64,000 nt of DNA. Source: Flavobacterium urocaniciphilum (GTDB lineage Bacteria; Bacteroidota; Bacteroidia; Flavobacteriales; Flavobacteriaceae). The stretch lies in the NCBI RefSeq assembly GCF_900110615.1, contig NZ_FOEI01000003.1, forward strand, positions 124,001-188,000. The letters are read 5' to 3'. The notes below the pieces were generated by a model that did not search any database, was not told the DNA's origin, and saw only the letters and a program-made list of their open reading frames with translations. The translations under genes were made by a program, and so were the position numbers. Numbering within the stretch: the stretch's first letter is position 1; each line of letters starts with the position of its first letter. This document shows positions 19,606-27,522 of this stretch, piece by piece.

Positions 19606-20024
19606 TTTCCTAAATATTTAAACGCCTGTACGGCTCTAAAATGGCCACCATAACCACACCCTGTTATCGTGCCTTTTCCGGTTCTATTAATACTATCTTT
19701 ACTCCTTACTTTATTTGAGCCGTGGAGCATTGCATTAGTTTGAAGCCATTTGTTAGAATGCCTCAAATAACCGCATAATTGTGGGTGTGAAGTATGAAAA
19801 AAAGTGTGATATTTATGCCCACATCTTCCTTTACCGTCTAAATGATATTGCATTACTTCATTTAAAAAAGCAGTTCCAACGCCTGCACCTTGCCACTCGG
19901 GCATAACAACTAATCGGGTTGCACGATAAGCCTTTGCAGTAAATAAAGGGCAAACGGCCAAATGGGCCACAAGCTCTCCGTTTACCGTAGCGACAAAATA
20001 TTCAGCCGCAGGAGGGTGGGGCAA
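19602..20024 (-). CDS. GNAT acyltransferase domain (second half of ABC-GNAT fusion)
   Basis: GNAT fold with the acyl-CoA-binding motif (VVMPEWQGAGVGTAF) and a family-typical HPQLCGYLRHS stretch. The only start codon in this stretch is a TTG that would begin in the middle of the domain. The frame is open upstream to 20111, and those 29 codons read as the missing N-terminal part (KRPSIKLDIW...), joining the ABC ATPase by a -1 shift. Mu Mom is also GNAT-related, so a role in DNA modification is worth considering; not shown. Confidence 0.75.
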   Translation of the reverse strand: MPHPPAAEYFVATVNGELVAHLAVCPLFTAKAYRATRLVVMPEWQGAGVGTAFLNEVMQYHLDGKGRCGHKYHTFFHTSHPQLCGYLRHSNKWLQTNAMLHGSNKVRSKDSINRTGKGTITGCGYGGHFRAVQAFKYLGK

Positions 20025-20026
20025 AT

Positions 20027-20716
20027 CTAAATAATAATGCTCTTTAAAATACTTCCAGTAAGTTCCGTTTGTCTTCCAAATGTCGAGCTTGATAGATGGT
20101 CGTTTTTGGACTTTTTTTTTACTTCACCAGTTCGAGTATCATATACCCAATCTGGTTGCAACCACTCTACAATATCATAGTGACATGAAAGTAGTACGAT
20201 TTGTTTGCCTTTTGTTCGCCTCCACGATTTAGCGAAAGCCGATGCACCAATTTGAGCTATTTGGCGGTCAACGACACTCGTAAACTCATCAATAACCACT
20301 TTATCGGGAGCATCGCAAATTAACCGAGCTAATCCCGCTCTATATTGCTCTCCATTGGATAACGCCTTAAATGGACGTAACCAAGCTGGGACATCTCCAA
20401 GCCCTACGGCCGATAAAGATGCTGTAACTTCGTTTAAGGACTTTTTAGGGGCGATATTATCTACAATAGGTAAATTATTATCCCAACCCGAATAAAGGTC
20501 GTGAATAGCAACATTTGACCAAATTTGCTTACCTATTGAAGTTTTGCCCGAACCCGATGCACCTACAATAAGCCCTATTTGCCACTCGTCGTCTTCTATT
20601 GGTAGCTCTGCCGTATGCTTCCACTCGTGGCCACTTTCGGCATTAAATAATGATTTTACTTTTTGAGCTCTAAAACTCTCAAAATTTTTGCAACTGTGGT
20701 TTACTTCAATTTTCAT
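20027..20716 (-). CDS. Soluble ABC-type ATPase (first half of ABC-GNAT fusion)
   Basis: P-loop ATPase without membrane segments: Walker A VGASGSGKTS near residue 51, ABC signature LSNGEQYRAG, Walker B KVVIDEFTS and an H-loop SCHYD. The zero frame ends about 28 residues after an A9 run (20112-20120) with an unrelated tail, while the -1 frame continues into the GNAT domain, giving a 371-residue fusion. ABC-GNAT fusions of this kind are known in phages and plasmids. The start overlaps the small upstream gene by ATGA. Confidence 0.8.
   Translation of the reverse strand: MKIEVNHSCKNFESFRAQKVKSLFNAESGHEWKHTAELPIEDDEWQIGLIVGASGSGKTSIGKQIWSNVAIHDLYSGWDNNLPIVDNIAPKKSLNEVTASLSAVGLGDVPAWLRPFKALSNGEQYRAGLARLICDAPDKVVIDEFTSVVDRQIAQIGASAFAKSWRRTKGKQIVLLSCHYDIVEWLQPDWVYDTRTGEVKKKSKNDHLSSSTFGRQTELTGSILKSIII
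20111..20120 (-). other. Slippery A9G run joining ABC and GNAT frames
   Basis: On the - strand nine A and a G read A-AAA-AAA-AAG in the zero frame. A -1 slip enters the GNAT frame at once. This can be a programmed frameshift or a one-base loss in a homopolymer. Confidence 0.65.
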
Positions 20717-20844
20717 ACACTAACTACTTTTAAATCTTTAAATCCCATTTCTTTTAATTTTTCAAAAATTTGTTTTTGCTCCTCCTCGCTACTACACTTC
20801 ACGATAACGGCATGTTGTTCTTTGTACGTAAAATTTTTACTCAT
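20713..20844 (-). CDS. Small conserved-looking phage protein (43 residues)
   Basis: Starts MSKNFTYKEQHAVIVKC and has an acidic helix (SSEEEQKQIFEKLKEMG) followed by a short beta strand, a compact ferredoxin-like half. Its stop overlaps the ABC-ATPase start by ATGA, so the two are translationally coupled. I know similar tiny proteins beside phage ABC-GNAT genes, but no function. Possible regulator, in the position of Mu com. Confidence 0.6.
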   Translation of the reverse strand: MSKNFTYKEQHAVIVKCSSEEEQKQIFEKLKEMGFKDLKVVSV

Positions 20845-20885
20845 TCGTTTTTTGATTGATGATTAATTAATGATTATATTTGTGC

Positions 20886-20995
20886 CTCTGACCACTAAAC
20901 ATAAAAAAAACCCACAAGCTAAAGAAGACTTATGTCCTCCGTAGCCTGTGGGTTCTTGTTTAAAAAGTGGTCAGAGATTTTTTAAAGCGGAGGAC
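20886..20995 (-). ncRNA. Structured leader with terminator hairpin and predicted pseudoknot
   Basis: Three nested pairings are perfect or nearly so: an 11-bp outer stem (20886-20896 with 20966-20976), an inner 12-bp stem with one mismatch (20909-20921 with 20942-20954), and an 8-base pairing between the inner loop (20934-20941) and 20988-20995, which makes a pseudoknot. On the - strand the inner stem is followed by eight T, an intrinsic terminator, about 60 bases before the left-end module. It could act as an attenuator or protein-binding leader. Confidence 0.6.
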
Positions 20996-21029
20996 TTTTT
21001 TACGCTATCCTACCAAAGCGTTGATTTTT

Positions 21030-21061
21030 TAAAAATAGATACCGTTTAAAACGGCATCTAT
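21030..21061 (-). terminator. Terminator of the leftward tail operon
   Basis: A 13-bp stem (ATAGATGCCGTTT / AAACGGTATCTAT, one G-T pair on the - strand) is followed by five T on the - strand. It lies about 240 bases past the last tail gene. Confidence 0.75.
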
Positions 21062-21159
21062 AAATTTCTAAAGTGGATTTATTTTACTTGCTACCAGCAT
21101 CGCAATCAGATAATGACCGCCTCCTTTCTTTTAGTTAATTTGTTTGTTCGGGTTGCCTA

Positions 21160-21274
21160 TGAGCCAATTTGCTTTCGCTCCTTGGCTCAATCCTTACACC
21201 TTATAATTTCTTTCAGATGACAGGTTTTCTGTAAAGCGTCCTTATAGCTTATAATTTCTTTCACTTACACAGGT
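21160..21274 (-). ncRNA. 3-prime region with GNRA hairpin and 35-base direct repeats
   Basis: On the - strand an 8-bp perfect stem (TGAGCCAA / TTGGCTCA) encloses GC-GAAA-GC, a GNRA-type loop (21160-21189). Upstream of it two copies of a 35-36 base repeat (21191-21225 and 21239-21274, period 48) share ACCTGT, TGAAAGAAATTATAAG and TAAGGA. No gene is seen between 20845 and 21297. Confidence 0.45.
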
Positions 21275-21297
21275 CACTTTATTGGCTTCCCTAAATT

Positions 21298-21972
21298 TTA
21301 AACTAGCTTATAGCTAATTGATATTTTTTGACTTTCTCCGTCATTGTACCATCTATCGCAAATCATTTGAATAGTTGCCAATGGCTTTGAAAAATATGTT
21401 TTATTTCCTTTTCTTACTCTAATTCTAAATTGTAAATATTGCCACGCACGGTTATAATCAGATGTGTGATTTTTTCCACCAGCTCCACATGCTCTAATTT
21501 GAGAGTTGGAATTTGCAATTTTATGAAAGTAGTAAGGTTGACCCATTTTTAAAATTGTTTCCTTTTCAGTTATCACTATTTCAGATGGGCGTTTCGGGTT
21601 TTGAGCATCTGGAAAGATACCGTGTTTAAATCCCGAACCTTTAAATTTCCCATAAGTTCTAACAGTCCGCTTTGGTTTATATCGGTCAATCAACAATGTA
21701 ACCTCGTCTGTATTTTCCAACATCCAAACATCATTAAACTTTAAAACCAATTGTTGAACGGTTGAAATTCCTGCAAAATTTTGCACGATATGTTCGGGTT
21801 TGTTACTCCAAAACAACTCAATTTTTACGTTTTCAACTGCCGACTCAACTGCCTTGCGAGCTACATCGTTAAACTCATCAGCAAACAAAATATACTTTGT
21901 TTCTTTATCGGCAACGGCAAGTAGCTTTTCGGCACTATCTTGCTTTTGTTCTATGTCAAATACTGTATTCAT
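21298..21972 (-). CDS. Hypothetical phage protein after the tail-fibre genes
   Basis: 224 residues, no recognised motif. The N-terminal half has alternating acidic and hydrophobic residues, and the C-terminal half contains PYYFHKIANSNSQIRACGAGGKNH and a basic strand-rich end. It overlaps the upstream gene by one base and is the last gene of the tail operon, so a fibre- or adsorption-related role is likely but inferred. Confidence 0.6.
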   Translation of the reverse strand: MNTVFDIEQKQDSAEKLLAVADKETKYILFADEFNDVARKAVESAVENVKIELFWSNKPEHIVQNFAGISTVQQLVLKFNDVWMLENTDEVTLLIDRYKPKRTVRTYGKFKGSGFKHGIFPDAQNPKRPSEIVITEKETILKMGQPYYFHKIANSNSQIRACGAGGKNHTSDYNRAWQYLQFRIRVRKGNKTYFSKPLATIQMICDRWYNDGESQKISISYKLV

Positions 21973-22319
21973 TACTTCGCTTTTAATTCCCTATATTCTC
22001 GGAGTTTTGTATCATACAATAACTCCAGTTCTTTTGCGTCCTCATCAATGGCTTTGGTAAATTGAATTTCATAAAAAAGCCTTTTGAGTTCTTGACGGCG
22101 ATAGTCTAAACTTTCTTTGTCTGTCACATCATGATTTACTTCCGGTAGTGGGTCAAGAAAAATTTGTTTTTCGTCAAGCCCCAAATATTTCGTTGGCTCG
22201 TTTGTTAAAACCTTGATTGTCTTTTCGCCTTTTGGCAAAAATTTTGGATCTATGTCATCGCTGTGAAAACCTACTACATACGAATCTTTAAAATGTAAAA
22301 AATATGTGTTCTGTGTCAT
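21972..22319 (-). CDS. Putative tail-fibre accessory protein
   Basis: 115 residues with a beta-rich N-terminus and a helical, Glu/Lys-rich C-terminus (about 75-115). The start MTQNTYFLHF overlaps the fibre stop by ATGA, so I prefer it to a Met three codons upstream. Position and composition fit a fibre assembly chaperone; no family recognised. Confidence 0.55.
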   Translation of the reverse strand: MTQNTYFLHFKDSYVVGFHSDDIDPKFLPKGEKTIKVLTNEPTKYLGLDEKQIFLDPLPEVNHDVTDKESLDYRRQELKRLFYEIQFTKAIDEDAKELELLYDTKLREYRELKAK

Positions 22320-23206
22320 TTTATCCAAATAGCTAAATAGTTAATAATAGAACGAGCTCGGCTTTCAGAGTTATTACAAACGACTCTAACTTTACCCGCC
22401 GTGTAGTCAACTTGATAATTACACCAAAACGTATCATCACCGTTAACATTACCTGAAAAATTTATCTCACCAACCGAAGGAATAAAACCTTTTAAGTGAT
22501 ATATATTATATCCTGCAGGAGGATAAATATCAACCCAATTACGAGTAAAATTGAACTGGTAATAACCATTACTACTTGGAACCGTCACAAGCGAACCGTG
22601 AGTACATTTTATTTCCGAAAATGGTTTGTTTTTTATAAAGGCGTCAGAACCCGGAGAAGTTACTAACCAATCGGCTTGCACATTTACTTCCGCACCTGCT
22701 TCAATAGAGTTTAAATGATTTAGCATTGAAACCGTAAAGGCTAAATAGTTTGGGTCGATAACTACACCCGCAGGAAGTTCAAAATTTGAAAGCTCTTGAA
22801 TAGTTTTTAATCTTTGAAGTTCCCCAAAGTAAAATAAATCAATCCCGCCAGTTCCGCACTTTGCATAAATAGTTCTATACGCTGGCAAACTATCTAAAAC
22901 ACTATCATCATTAGCATCTGTATTATAGTTTACATTTTCAAATTGCTCAATAATGGTAACGGTATCTGCATAATTACCGCCGACAAAAGGAATAATCTCT
23001 CCATTGTAAGAAATAAAACCGTTTGACACTACCATTGCAGCAGGGTCAGAACCTGTTACCACAACTCCAGTAATTATCGTTTTGTTTCCTGCAAGTTGTG
23101 CCAAAGCTCCAAGCGGCTCACGAAACGCATCTTGAATAAAGCGTAACGTTTTATTTGTACCGGGAAACCCAGTAGCAGAAACGATTAATTTATTACCTAA
23201 ACCCAT
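22316..23206 (-). CDS. Tail fibre protein
   Basis: 296 residues. The N-terminal half resembles Bacteroidota phage fibre bases (FIQDAFREPLGALAQLAG, then a Gly-rich VVVTGSDPAAMVVSNGFISYNGE repeat), and the end is a beta-rich, aromatic domain suited to receptor binding. It lies after the baseplate genes, as host-range fibres do in Mu. Confidence 0.7.
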   Translation of the reverse strand: MGLGNKLIVSATGFPGTNKTLRFIQDAFREPLGALAQLAGNKTIITGVVVTGSDPAAMVVSNGFISYNGEIIPFVGGNYADTVTIIEQFENVNYNTDANDDSVLDSLPAYRTIYAKCGTGGIDLFYFGELQRLKTIQELSNFELPAGVVIDPNYLAFTVSMLNHLNSIEAGAEVNVQADWLVTSPGSDAFIKNKPFSEIKCTHGSLVTVPSSNGYYQFNFTRNWVDIYPPAGYNIYHLKGFIPSVGEINFSGNVNGDDTFWCNYQVDYTAGKVRVVCNNSESRARSIINYLAIWIK

Positions 23207-23706
23207 AATATTATATAGTTTTTAACGAATAGTTTATAATAGTCAATTTGTGCCTTCATTTTAATTAATAGGGCGTTTTCTTCTTGAGTATTGGTTGGTT
23301 TTAAATCGATTGGAACTAAAACCAAAAAATCTGCACCATCTCCAATAAACTCGCTTTCTTCACGAAAATAAACAGGCTTGTTATCGCTTTCTTCATAAAA
23401 CAATACAGGCTTGTTTTCTTCGGGTTCATAAAACCATAACGGCTCTCTTAAAATGGCGTTTCTTATGATAATTCGCCTTTGTACGTTATCAAAACTATCA
23501 TTCAAAACCGCCTGTAAATAGCATATTTGCGAATTATGATTCACTTTGTATAATGCTTGACGACGAAACTCCAAAAACTCCAAGTGTAATAGAACTACAG
23601 GTTTAAAAAAAACCTCGAGCAATTTTATAGACTTAATTTTACGCAGGAATACTGGCAAATTAAGTATGATAAAAGTCCTCCAATTTATGTTATAAACATT
23701 GTCCAT
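23197..23706 (-). CDS. Baseplate/tail protein, Mu gp48-like position
   Basis: 169 residues directly after the baseplate J gene, with which it shares a base. Contains ALYKVNHNSQICYLQAVLNDSFD, typical of Bacteroidota phage proteins in this slot, and several acidic RE-ES repeats. Mu gp48 or P2 gpI is the positional equivalent; sequence similarity is not obvious. Confidence 0.6.
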   Translation of the reverse strand: MDNVYNINWRTFIILNLPVFLRKIKSIKLLEVFFKPVVLLHLEFLEFRRQALYKVNHNSQICYLQAVLNDSFDNVQRRIIIRNAILREPLWFYEPEENKPVLFYEESDNKPVYFREESEFIGDGADFLVLVPIDLKPTNTQEENALLIKMKAQIDYYKLFVKNYIILWV

Positions 23707-24617
23707 TACTCTGAATAAGGTATATAGTTAATCAGTAATTCGCTTTCGTCTAATTTCATGTATCCTGCGTCGGCAATGCGTATCTCGTTAATCGCACCTA
23801 CATTTTGAACTCCTGTAGTACCATAATCATAAGCTCCATATTTAGAGTATGCCTCACGCACAACTGGTAAATTTACTCCCGATACTTGCTGTAATTTGTC
23901 GGTAAGGTGTGTTAATACAAGTTTACCGTTTTCAAAATCAATCGACTTCAAGTAATTTTTAATCTGTGTAATTACTGGAGTGGGATTAGTTCCGTCCAAT
24001 CTTGAGCCGTCTGCACCTAAAATTAACGGATCATAATAAATATCCATTTTCAACTTTAATAAGTCGGCCTCTCCAGTTGTAACATTAACAACCGTTCCGG
24101 CATCGGCAATATGTTGATTGAAATACACATCTAAAGCGGTTAAATGTTCTGGCAAAACGGGTGCATACTCTCCGCCCACGGTTCTAACTACTTTTAGCCT
24201 TAATGTACCGTATCCGTTTTGTACAACTCTTACCGAAGCTGCATTACTAATAATTTTTGCATTAGCTATCTGCGTATCGGTTAATCCTGTTGTATCGTAA
24301 TAGTCTGTATCTTGAACCAAAGGAACTCCGTATAAAAAGGCAAGTGCTTTTTCTCTGTACCATTTAGGAGTATGTATTCTTGACGAGGCAATACGCTTTT
24401 CAATTTCTGCTTTAAAGGTTTCCCAATATTGCTCCTGTACATATTGAGCAAAGGCAATAATCCAAACCCACAACCTCCAAATTGCGACTTTACTGGTACT
24501 ATTTGCCGAGTTTAACGTTTGCTCTTGCTCCGTTAATACTTCTAACGCATTAAGTTCAACCGCTGTGGCTTTTGCGTCTAAAATAGTCTGTTGTATTTCC
24601 TTTATTGATCTACCCAT
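23706..24617 (-). CDS. Baseplate J-like protein
   Basis: 303 residues. Forms part of the baseplate wedge of contractile tails (Mu gp47, P2 gpJ). N-terminal helical region, the conserved HTPKWYREKALAFLYG segment, and a C-terminal domain with INEIRIADAGYM. Overlaps the next gene by one base. Confidence 0.75.
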   Translation of the reverse strand: MGRSIKEIQQTILDAKATAVELNALEVLTEQEQTLNSANSTSKVAIWRLWVWIIAFAQYVQEQYWETFKAEIEKRIASSRIHTPKWYREKALAFLYGVPLVQDTDYYDTTGLTDTQIANAKIISNAASVRVVQNGYGTLRLKVVRTVGGEYAPVLPEHLTALDVYFNQHIADAGTVVNVTTGEADLLKLKMDIYYDPLILGADGSRLDGTNPTPVITQIKNYLKSIDFENGKLVLTHLTDKLQQVSGVNLPVVREAYSKYGAYDYGTTGVQNVGAINEIRIADAGYMKLDESELLINYIPYSE

Positions 24618-24618
24618 T

Positions 24619-24903
24619 TTATAAACTTATTGCAAACTCATAGGCAAACATATCATCTAAAGCGTTTGATAGCTCTAATGTGTTAAAACCACAAGCCGGA
24701 ATTAATTTTTTATTTTCATAAAACTCCACTATTTGCTCATCTTTTGAAATTCCGTTTGGAACTGATAAAACAGAACCCGGACTTAAAAAGTCAGCAATGC
24801 CAATATTATTTTCTACAGCCATTTGAACGATACCGTTTAATGTTCCGCAATGGTGTAGCGTAAAATCTAAAAGGCTTTGATTATGTAGTAGCGTTTTTTG
24901 CAT
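24619..24903 (-). CDS. LysM-like tail protein (gpX-type)
   Basis: 94 residues. The segment LLDFTLHHCGTLNGIVQMAVEN followed by FLSPGSVLSVP matches the LysM-like fold of P2 tail protein X, which links baseplate hub and tube. It overlaps the coiled-coil gene upstream by 23 bases. Confidence 0.65.
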   Translation of the reverse strand: MQKTLLHNQSLLDFTLHHCGTLNGIVQMAVENNIGIADFLSPGSVLSVPNGISKDEQIVEFYENKKLIPACGFNTLELSNALDDMFAYEFAISL

Positions 24904-25249
24904 TTGCTTTTAAAATTCTATTTTCTTTTTTTAACTCGATTATTTCTTGCTGTTGAAGTTTAATTTTTCTGTCTTTAATTTTCAACTCCTCCTCAAGAAG
25001 TAATACTTTTCGATTCATTAAATCTTCAAACTCTTTGTAACGAATTTCATAACGACTCTTTAAATCGTCGAGAATTTCTTTGTAATGCCCAGATAATTTA
25101 ATATCATTTTCAATAGCCGTAGTTTCGGCATTTTCTCGAGCTTGTAGTACCTCTACTTTATATTTGCTCTTTGCAAACAAAAAAGTAAAATATCCTGTAC
25201 CGCCTACAGCAGTTAAAATTGATGTGATATACACTAAAAAATTGTCCAT
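24881..25249 (-). CDS. Membrane-anchored coiled-coil phage protein
   Basis: 122 residues: one membrane helix near 3-28 (VYITSILTAVGGTGYFTFLFA) then a long charged coiled coil (about 45-118). The start one base after the preceding stop is preferred over an upstream Met. It could be a holin-like or lysis accessory protein, or a tail-associated membrane factor; not assigned. Confidence 0.55.
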   Translation of the reverse strand: MDNFLVYITSILTAVGGTGYFTFLFAKSKYKVEVLQARENAETTAIENDIKLSGHYKEILDDLKSRYEIRYKEFEDLMNRKVLLLEEELKIKDRKIKLQQQEIIELKKENRILKANAKNATT

Positions 25250-25250
25250 C

Positions 25251-25466
25251 TTATTGTATTGTATGGTTAATAGTTCCTGTAACAGCTCCATTAGGGGCGG
25301 TAAGCCCTGCTGTATAAATTACTTTGGCTTCTTTAATTTCGTCAACAATTGCTTGAGCTAATTTTTGTGCAATTCTATCAACGCTCGCATTATGGTCTGA
25401 CTCCTCCGTTTGCTCATCAGTGAAGGCCTGTTTTATTTTGTTCTTAAGTCTGTTTACATCTAACAT
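25251..25466 (-). CDS. Small phage tail-region protein
   Basis: 71 residues, helical N-terminus and a Gly/Thr-rich end (TAGLTAPNGAVTGTINH). Similar small proteins with this tail are common in Bacteroidota phages between spike and fibre genes. Function unknown. Confidence 0.6.
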   Translation of the reverse strand: MLDVNRLKNKIKQAFTDEQTEESDHNASVDRIAQKLAQAIVDEIKEAKVIYTAGLTAPNGAVTGTINHTIQ

Positions 25467-25958
25467 TTAATTACCTTTTAAAAACTGATTAAACCTATTT
25501 TCAAGGGCGATAAAATCTGTAATATTCACAAGATTAATAGTTGGCCCGTTATTCGTTGTAAATTTCATAGCCTTAATAGCTGTAATCAAATCAGCCATTA
25601 GTTTTTTTAGCGTTTCGTTTTCCTTTTTCAAAAGAAAACCGTCTTTATCAATATTAAAGTGAACGCCGTCTATTTTTAAATCCAAGCCGTCTATTTCGGA
25701 GTATGCCTCTACATACAAATTTTTCAAATCCTCGTTTATAGGGCTTACCAAAACAGAACTCCCAACTTTAGGAAACAAATAAAACTTTTTATCGTTGCCG
25801 TCAATAACCGCCGATAATCTTACATCGGTGTACTCAAGTTCGTCATCGGTTACTTTACAAGTTCCGGCAGACTTATCGACGGATAAAACTTTAACCGGGA
25901 ATGTATCGACATCCCTTTGTTTTAGTTTTCTAAATGCGTCGTGTAACTCTTTCTCCAT
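25467..25958 (-). CDS. Baseplate spike / gpV-like protein
   Basis: 163 residues. N-terminal OB-fold-like segment (FPVKVLSVDKSAGTCKVTDD and GSSVLVSPIN) as in Mu gp45 and P2 gpV, which pierce the outer membrane, and a helical C-terminus. Adjacent to the gpD-like hub gene, its usual partner. Confidence 0.65.
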   Translation of the reverse strand: MEKELHDAFRKLKQRDVDTFPVKVLSVDKSAGTCKVTDDELEYTDVRLSAVIDGNDKKFYLFPKVGSSVLVSPINEDLKNLYVEAYSEIDGLDLKIDGVHFNIDKDGFLLKKENETLKKLMADLITAIKAMKFTTNNGPTINLVNITDFIALENRFNQFLKGN

Positions 25959-26923
25959 TATAGTTTATTGCCTATTGTTATTTTTCGCCTTGCTCCTCCA
26001 GTTCCAAAAGTGGTGACTACCTTTTTTATAAAATAGTTTCCCTCTCGGTTTGGATGCTCATTGTCTAATAATTTTGCTTTCATTCCCCTGGTTGCATACG
26101 GAATTAAAAAACTCGTTACATCGCCCTCAAAGCCATCATACTTTAATTTTTCAATTTCGGCATTAGCCATCTCCTCCAATTTTTTAGTGTCGGAAATTAC
26201 ACTTGTATGGTAGGTTCTTTGCTCTCCGTCTGGGTCGCCTACCTCGATACTTTTACGTTTATTTTCTTTGTCGATGTAGGTGTATTTAATCTTTATCTTT
26301 CTTTCTTCTTTGCTTTTAAACTCAAGGTTGTTTTCTACTAAATTGTAGTTTAAATCATAAACTACCGTTTGACCTACATTTGTGAGTTGTTGCAAACCGC
26401 AATACAACTTACCCTCATCATTAATAAAAGCCGTCATTAATAAATCTTTTTTCAAAGATTCCAGAACTTGAGCTCCGTTTGCATTTTTGATAATCCATTT
26501 ATCTAAATTTACACTCGGTATATTATCGGCGAGCTGCACAGGAGTATCCTTTACAACCTCCGTTAAAATTTCTTTCATTGTTGTTTTTTCCCAACTCCTT
26601 GTAATGTTTTTTCGTCTTAAAACCCAAAGAGCGTCCTCGCAATGAATTTCGAGGGGAATTTTTGGGCTTATCTTTTTTACAAAACCTGTAAACTCAACCC
26701 CCGAATATTTACCCTCGTAGCCTAAAGTTATCGTTACTTTGTCGCCTACTTTAATAGCATCTTCTGTAAATTTTTGCTCTCCGTTTTGTCGTACCTTAAA
26801 ACGAGTGGGCAACTTAATTACAGCCGTATCGCTCAACTCCTCAACAGACTTGGTAATTTCAATTTCGTTTACTTGATTGAAAATATAACTACCTATTTCT
26901 ACTTTACTCTCCAGTATAAACAT
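25958..26923 (-). CDS. Baseplate hub protein (gpD / late control-like)
   Basis: 321 residues, strand-rich. N-terminal VEIGSYIFNQVNEIEITKSVE and VTITLGYEG match the first domain of gpD/gp27-like hubs, and the C-terminal SFLIPYATRGMKAKL with YFIKKVVTTFG closes the fold. Forms the trimeric hub on which the spike sits. Confidence 0.75.
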   Translation of the reverse strand: MFILESKVEIGSYIFNQVNEIEITKSVEELSDTAVIKLPTRFKVRQNGEQKFTEDAIKVGDKVTITLGYEGKYSGVEFTGFVKKISPKIPLEIHCEDALWVLRRKNITRSWEKTTMKEILTEVVKDTPVQLADNIPSVNLDKWIIKNANGAQVLESLKKDLLMTAFINDEGKLYCGLQQLTNVGQTVVYDLNYNLVENNLEFKSKEERKIKIKYTYIDKENKRKSIEVGDPDGEQRTYHTSVISDTKKLEEMANAEIEKLKYDGFEGDVTSFLIPYATRGMKAKLLDNEHPNREGNYFIKKVVTTFGTGGARRKITIGNKL

Positions 26924-27522
26924 TATGCTAACAAGTTATTTTTTTCGGTATCTTTTTCGTTTAAATCGGCGTAAAAATCTTGATCACTAATTGCAGAAAT
27001 CGTGTAACGTTGCAAACCCGATTCTCCTACCATTTCATCAAACTTTATATCTTCAATTACTAACTTTCTAATGCCAAACAATTCTAAAAAGGCGTTCGTT
27101 TCAACTTCTAAAGCGTCATTAATATCAACCAAATCATTAAGTATCGCCACTTGGTCTGCCGGGTATAGTTCCGGCTCATCTACATTAATACAAACGCCCT
27201 TAATACTAATTACCCAATCTTCGGTACAGATGTACTCTTTAACCGTTCCTTTGCGTTGTTTTCCAACGGTGGCCGTTTTAACGATTGTCTTTGTTAGTCC
27301 AAGCGATAATAACGGCTCATTAGGTAACTCAAACATTTGCCCTTTATATGACAATTTCAATTGTAGGAAGTATTTACCTCCCCTTATTTGCTCCGAGTTT
27401 ATCCCTCTTAAATCGGGTAACTCAAATTTTGACTTGTTTTTTTTCCACCATTCCGGAAAATGTGGGCCTACATAGTCAAACAAAGCTCGTGCGGTTATTT
27501 CTCGTAAATTAAACTCTGCCAT
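26923..27522 (-). CDS. DUF6046-like tail protein
   Basis: 199 residues between the tape-measure and hub genes, where Mu has its DNA-circularisation protein N. LKLSYKGQMFELPNEPLLSLG and KEYICTEDWVISIKG read like the DUF6046 family of Bacteroidota phages. Probably connects tail tube and baseplate. Confidence 0.6.
   Translation of the reverse strand: MAEFNLREITARALFDYVGPHFPEWWKKNKSKFELPDLRGINSEQIRGGKYFLQLKLSYKGQMFELPNEPLLSLGLTKTIVKTATVGKQRKGTVKEYICTEDWVISIKGVCINVDEPELYPADQVAILNDLVDINDALEVETNAFLELFGIRKLVIEDIKFDEMVGESGLQRYTISAISDQDFYADLNEKDTEKNNLLA

Noticed and set aside
21030-23206. Diversity-generating retroelement near the tail fibre
   Set aside because: Repeats are present downstream of the fibre genes, but there is no reverse transcriptase and no template/variable pair.
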